Assembly (NCBI GenBank): GCA_949152475.1
Contig: OX424558.1
Coordinates: 42,214,751 to 42,278,750, forward strand
Length of the DNA stretch: 64,000 nucleotides
Direction of reading: 5' to 3'
Source: Terebella lapidaria
Taxonomy: Eukaryota > Annelida > Polychaeta > Terebellida > Terebellidae
Shown: one piece after another, positions 58,736-64,000 of the stretch
Numbering within the stretch: the first letter of the stretch is position 1
Layout: each line of letters opens with the position of its first letter
Translations under genes and position numbers: made by a program
The notes under the pieces: generated by a model
The model's database searches: none
What the model was told of the DNA's origin: nothing
What the model saw: the letters and a program-made list of their open reading frames with translations, nothing else

Positions 58736-60900
58736 TGTTGCATCGATTACGAGTACCGATGAATTATTACCTTATACATTATATTTTATGTCCTTGTCCG
58801 TTATGCTTCAAAAAGATATTTTCTTGTATTGATGCGCATAATCACTCAATCAAATCTGCTCCAACTTATTTGTGCCAAACTTGATAAAGGGATTACGAAC
58901 ATTGCTTTAATCTTTGTCCTTAAGAAATGTCTCCGAAAAAAAACAAAAATCCAGAAGATGCTATATTGTCAGCAATTACGCGTCATCCACGGTAACGGAT
59001 TAACTTCAAGCACCGGGCTTTAAGGAATCTCAAAGCGAGCGCTAAAATCTTGATGTGAACCTGAAAGCTTCTGAACAAAGAGCCGCGGGTTGCTGCAGCC
59101 AGAGCGAGAGAGAGTGCGTCTAAAGAAGCCTGAAATGCAGTGTCCTTTAACTGCCGCATACCGGCGGGTGTGAGCCGGGCCCGGGGGCAGGGGGACCGGC
59201 GACCTGGGAGCCGGGTCCGGGCCCCGACAGCTGATTACCTCGGGGACATCCGCCAAGTGGAGTCATCCAGACACAAAGTAGGTTTAAGCTGCCGCTACAA
59301 AGTTGGTCGGGCGATCGATAGCAGCTTTCAATTAGCACGCGCCTGCCGCTCGCCCAGTGCCGGTCGTCCCCGTCCCTCTCCCGTGTCCCCTGTCCTGTCC
59401 CCTGTCCGCCGTGCCCGTGGGTGCCCGCCCCTCCCTCCTCCTCTCCTCCCCGAGTCGGCGCGGGAACCTTCGCAGGTGTGTCCGTCACTGGAGCGTTATC
59501 GAGAGAGCCATTGCACTCCTAGTCCATTTGCGGCCGTAAAAACAATGTTTTGATCTTCCTTTATGTGTGACATGAAATAACTGGATGTGCCCACTGTGTG
59601 CCTTGAATGTCGCCTCATTGAAAGGCAACATTTCGAGCCACTCAAGAAACAAGCAAGCCCCTACCAGAGGCAATATGTGGCGGGGAGTGAGGGGAAAGAT
59701 GAAGGCACGGCGGAAACATGAGAAATTCCTGCTGTTGTGCCATTGAAGCAGTTCTGTTTGTCGATAGCCTGGTGTGACTGAGGGATAGGTATATTGGCCG
59801 GACGATATCGATGTAGAACTGTTTGTATGTTGAGTTACCTCGGCTTCCTGGGGTGCGTCCTCGAGGTTCATACGTCATCTTAGCTTGTTCAACTCGCAGT
59901 ATAATCGCGGTTACTTTCACAATTGATTGCCCCCATCGGTTCAAAAGACACTGCACGAAGATGAGACTATTTCACGGTTCCTGCCCGCAATATTCAGACA
60001 GTTCAGCGGACTTTCTCAAGACTTTCTGTTTTTGGAGTCTGAAGTGACAACTCAAGCATATGTCCCAATCGATAAGCTGCCTGCTGTTTGTCAGGATGCC
60101 CAGAAATCAAGAAATTAAAGGAATCTTGAACAAAATAAGTACATTGTATTGCGTCAAATCACATGCCTATATCTGAAAAGTTACTGCATTATAAAATTCG
60201 TGCATTCCTGTTACTTGTTTTCAAGCATCCACACTGATATGTTTTCAGAACCAAAATCGTTTTAGGGTCTACAGATATGATAGCGCTCATTTGTGAATTA
60301 ACATTCCATTTTAAGTTCTAGAAGTTCAAGATTTATCACAAAACCTCAATAGAACTATTCGAATTAGTTTGGGGAACATCTTCTACCCAACAAAGATCTG
60401 AGTTACAATGCTAAAAAATCTTGTTCATAGCGGGGTGGATTCATTGCCTACTTTTTCTTACAGGGCCGAGTTTCCTAAATACATTTCCTGACATTTTGTT
60501 ATCACAGGAAATAAAAAGTAATCGTTACAGGATCAACTGCACTCGAACGGTGACAGAAAACGCCAAATTACCTCCGTTTGTAATAACACACCAATAAGTT
60601 AGGACAACATTAAGACAGGCGGAAGAAGCCCGCTGCTGAGCAATGCGCGGCAATGAGCAATCTTCAGGACCGCAGTCACTGGCGACCCACGCGACTTCCG
60701 CCCGACACACCGACAGCATCGATCGCTCTCTCTCCCCTCATCGATTCGGGGGGAATTCATCTCCAAGCCGAAACGACGGCATCCCGGCTTCCTCCTGGAG
60801 GGGTTTTATTCTTGGGACACCTGTCGAAGTTCCCAAACAATATTCCACCAGTAAATGGCTTCTTCCTTTCCCTTCTTTACAAGTTTCTAAGCCAAAGCCG
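58736..60900. other. GC-rich patch, no gene recognised
   Basis: At 59040-59480 the sequence is GC- and CpG-rich (GGGCCCGGGGGCAGGGGG, GTCCCCTGTCCTGTCCCCTG), unlike its surroundings, and may be part of a promoter or a 5' exon of a host gene. ORFs there are low-complexity and overlap on both strands. The rest is ordinary intergenic sequence. Confidence 0.4.
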
Positions 60901-60905
60901 CTACC

Positions 60906-60940
60906 TATAAAGGCCGGTGGACAAACAAGTTTCTGTCAGT
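60906..60940 (+). promoter_or_regulatory. Candidate core promoter (TATA plus Inr)
   Basis: TATAAA at 60906-60911 is followed by TCAGTG, whose A (60938) is 32 bases from the first T. This is the classical TATA-to-initiator distance. A downstream 5' UTR and the candidate exon at 61406 lie on the same strand. Confidence 0.4.
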
Positions 60941-61405
60941 GCGGCCGCTTTCCTGGGAGACTCGGGGCCTGAGCAAACATCTCCAGAGAACTGATTATAG
61001 CTTTCTGACCACAAATGTATCACTGTGTGACATAAATCCGGACAGACCTCAACAGTCCAGTACCGACCTCAGCGGTCATCTCCAGTGTGGGCTGACTTGT
61101 CAACTCACCCGCCCAGACTCACAAAACTTCAGGAATCTGCACGAGAGCCAGCCCGGCAGATACTTGGCAAATTGTTAGCTGGAAATAATTATTGTTTATT
61201 GAACCAATAGAATTTATATAACGACAAGGAATTTTGCGACACACGATCGAGCGAACGGAAACCGAAGAGCACAACATAGGCTCAGGAACTACCATAGATA
61301 GCGTTGATGGAAAAAGGTATGCTGCAAATACAGTAAATCTGGAGATGAAATTGAAACTAAATTTCAAACATACGACTATAAACGACTAACTTTGCAACTT
61401 TGCAG

Positions 61406-61498
61406 ACGTTGTGTGTCCGCGGTCGGAGCTGCAGACCCTCTCCTGCTACAGCGGTCCGGGTCACGCCATGGACTCACCGCTCGCCTCTCCACGCCGAG
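61406..61498 (+). CDS. Candidate exon of an unidentified host gene
   Basis: 93 bp bounded by CTAAC (61386-61390, good branch point), TTTGCAG (acceptor ending 61405) and GAG|GTAAGT (donor at 61499). It is CpG-rich in an AT-rich neighbourhood. All three frames are open. It contains an ATG (61468) that would begin MDSPLASPR and run into the donor. It may be the first coding exon of a gene driven by the promoter at 60906, with the rest outside the window. Family unknown. Confidence 0.35.
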
Positions 61499-61687
61499 GT
61501 AAGTCTCTCCGGCCACTCGCAAACTCAAAGTATTGTTTCGTCGGAGTATTATTGTGTTCAAGCTGATGTCATGAAGCAAATCAACATGACGAGATATTGG
61601 CAAACGTCAGTCAAACAACTAGGCCTATATACATGTATTAAACTCAACTTCCGCGCAGGTAGGATTTTCATAATTTTGATCAACTGA

Positions 61688-62267
61688 TGGAGGAAACACA
61701 ATAGAAATGAACATTGATTCCTCAACTATCATTAACTGAATCTAAATGAACTCTAAAAAAGTTATGATACGGAAAAATATAGAGTTCGCCATGCTTATTG
61801 TTAGGCTGTCAAGCTTCTGAAAGTCAGTAATTTTCAGAATTGTAGCAAATTTAGGTAAAATTATTTACATGGATGCATGTAACGAGAAAATTAGCCTGGG
61901 AACCCCTATATTTCTTCCTCACAAATACTAACACCTGTTCGTTGATAAATAAGCAGAATTTCAGTAAGTCGGCCTGGTAGATTTGGTTGAAAACTGATTT
62001 TAGTGAAAATGGCCAAAATGACCGATTTTGCAGGTATTTTATTTTCTTGGATAAAACTAGATCTACTCATAATCCCAAAACATGTGATCCCAAATTTCTG
62101 TTTTCAAACGCGTGATGTAATATTGATGATTGTTTGAAAAGTCTGAAAATAATCAAATGACTTTCAAATTTCAACCCTCTTTGTGGGTCCATCACCAGCT
62201 CTCGTATATGTAGGCCTACACGTATTCCAACGAACATTCATATAATGTATCAGATATTCACAAACTA
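61688..62267. other. AT-rich sequence, no gene seen
   Basis: Possibly an intron of the gene suggested by the exon at 61406. No feature was recognised. Confidence 0.4.
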
Positions 62268-63103
62268 TACTGCCTATCAAAAGTCTGGAATCGCTTTATC
62301 ATATTCATCATTGATGAGGCAATAATCAGCCTACAATGACAAATTGCACACCATCATGCACATAAATTTGTTTTCCATGTTTCTATCATGTTTCTTGTAA
62401 ATATTGCATGTATGGATGAAGATAATGACAGTTATCCAATGCGAGGTTGAATAAAAAATATGGCAAAATTTCACGTTTTTGGGAGGCAATGTTTTGTGGT
62501 CAGTCGTTCCACAAGGTACGCACCTGGCAATAACACTTAGTGTCGAATGGGATCGTATTCCACAAAATGATATCCAGGAACCATAACGATCAAGCAAGTC
62601 ACGATGAAATGCTTGCATACAGGCCAATGTGAAGCAGCCCGCTAATGAATTGTATTTGTTCACTGCTTCATCACGCACGCCGTGTGCAGCACATTTTTTA
62701 AAACTTGTGATACTGTTCACAACATTGCTATTTACAAATGGGTTTTAGACTTACGATTATTTCTATTTATGTATTTATCCTTTCCACGAGAACAACTGTT
62801 CTGGAAAACAGTAATAATACATGTAAAGGTATTGGAAAAATCCTTTCAATGGTGTTCGGATGCAAAATCACTGCAAAAAATGCCCCAATAAAACGTGAAA
62901 TTTCGCCATATTTTTTATTCAACCTCAAGTTGGATAAATTTCATTATCTCCATTGTTATACATTCGTTATTTACATGAAACATGGTAGAAACGTGCTGAA
63001 CAAATTGATGCACATTATGGTATACAATTTGTCATTGTAAAATGATTATTGCCTGGTCAATGATGAATATGATAAAGCGATTCCAGACTTTTGACAGGCA
63101 GTA
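62268..63103. mobile_element. Tc1/mariner-type non-autonomous element with long inverted ends
   Basis: Starts TACTGCCTATCAAAAGTCTG and ends in the complement of TACTGCCTGTCAAAAGTCTG. TA flanks both sides (62266-62267, 63104-63105). The inverted arms extend about 200 bp each with divergence (GAATCGCTTTATCATATTCA, GAGGTTGAATAAAAAATATG). There is no transposase ORF. Length is 836 bp. Confidence 0.8.
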
Positions 63104-63105
63104 TA

Positions 63106-64000
63106 GAATGATATTGGGGAACTATTTGATGTTAACTCGTGCAAGGAATATGTCAAACCCAGTTCCTTTGTGTCATATTGGAATACGTTACGAAAATATA
63201 TAAACATGTGAAAAACAAGGAATGGAGGAGAAGTTTACAACAATAGCCTCTCATGTATAGTGTCCACACCCAGCAGCTATTGAGAGAAGCCGATATGTCA
63301 TCGACTGTGGGAGACCTGTCCACAATCTATAGCACACGAAGCTGGGCAACATGTGTCTCTGGCACTCGTGGAAGCGAGGGAACGTTTGAAGTCAGACTCA
63401 GCGCGGTCCGGCAGAGAGGCGCGGATAGAGAAAAAAAACTGTGACAATTGACAAAAGAAGTAAACCTAGAAGACGAAAATCATATTTCCGTTATAGCTTT
63501 TCATTTTGTTGTCTGTGAAGGAACGTTACAAAAGTAATCACTCAATAGTACTCTCGACAGGACGAACAAAGGCCGTCGATTGGTTATCGGCTAGTTTTCA
63601 TGGAACTTTCGATAGTTATGTATGGGATCATTACCTGTGCACCTTGGAAGGGGTTAGTACACATTTATGTGACAGACGAGCGATCATCTACACTGGTCCG
63701 GTATGTCCCTCGAACTGTGTGTGAGGGAAAAGGTGGGGGGGGGGGAACGGAAGGGCAAAGGTAAATGTCCCTACCTAGGTATGTTCACCTTTGACAGATT
63801 TTCACGGTTTACCAGGAAGACACATGATGGATTTGGAATTGTAGTGCCTTGTGGAATCGAGAGTCAGGGAGCTGTTTTAGAAGTATACAATTGTGGTATT
63901 CAATTTCGAAAAATTTTGTTTTTTGAGTTTATAACTTCATATTTAAAAAAATAATAATAAAATGGCACATAAATTATGTGAATCATATGCCCTAAAGCGG
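63106..64000. other. No gene recognised
   Basis: A short ORF at 63253-63444 follows a TATAG acceptor-like site and reads as ordinary protein (READMSSTVGDLSTIYSTR), but nothing identifies it. A poly-G run lies at about 63737-63745. Confidence 0.3.

Noticed and set aside
59147-59553. ORFs in the GC-rich patch on both strands
   Set aside because: Low-complexity proline/glycine/arginine text on both strands at once, without splice or homology support.

Overview
The window is repeat-rich nuclear DNA from an invertebrate animal, probably a marine bilaterian. Evidence for this: spliced genes with GT-AG introns, a Toll-like receptor of the LRR-TM-TIR type, an intact vesicle-transport gene (SFT2D family), a Penelope-like retroelement, Gypsy LTR elements, many short inverted-repeat DNA elements and large satellite arrays. 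The host DNA is AT-rich. One GC-rich block (45.5-56.4 kb) is a young transposon. I cannot name the species from sequence alone.

Layout. 1-7.3 kb: an old, heavily decayed Gypsy element on the minus strand. 7.3-9.1 kb: a dispersed repeat and short palindromic tandem arrays, with an inserted TA-flanked element. 9.6-13.7 kb: a 4-kb unit bounded by arms of about 475 bp in inverted orientation. It carries an unrecognised ORF with a plausible spliced tail and a 0.95-kb repeat whose second copy lies inverted at 26.5-27.4 kb. 14.5-16.7 kb: a Penelope-like element ORF (reverse transcriptase plus GIY-YIG nuclease). 17.1-19.4 kb: a LINE fragment, then a Toll-like receptor gene on the minus strand whose frame is disrupted twice near its middle. 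20.4-27.4 kb: dispersed repeats, a decayed Gypsy gag region and a foldback element.

27.9-32.2 kb: a complete seven-exon SFT2D gene on the plus strand (160 codons), the best-supported host gene. It is followed by three tandem ~518-bp units, each with a (TGCG)n tract. 34.8-40.8 kb: two nearly identical 2.7-2.8 kb elements with nested tandem arrays and the end structure of Helentron-associated rolling-circle elements. 40.8-44.9 kb: minisatellite-like arrays, one trapped inside an inverted-repeat element.

45.3-58.7 kb: a 48-bp satellite array split by a young, whole-looking Gypsy element (45509-56446). Its 896-bp LTRs look identical and it is flanked by CATA duplications. Besides gag and pol it has a third ORF encoding a two-finger C2H2 protein with a coiled coil. 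That ORF is preceded by its own TATA box and eight TTCGCGGAAG motifs, the same motif that is repeated in the LTR and within gag. This is the most interesting system here: it looks like a retroelement with an internal promoter and a possible DNA-binding regulator.

58.7-64 kb: a GC-rich patch, a TATA/Inr-like promoter and one candidate exon that may be the 5' part of a gene leaving the window, plus a Tc1/mariner-like non-autonomous element. No tRNA, rRNA or CRISPR features were seen.
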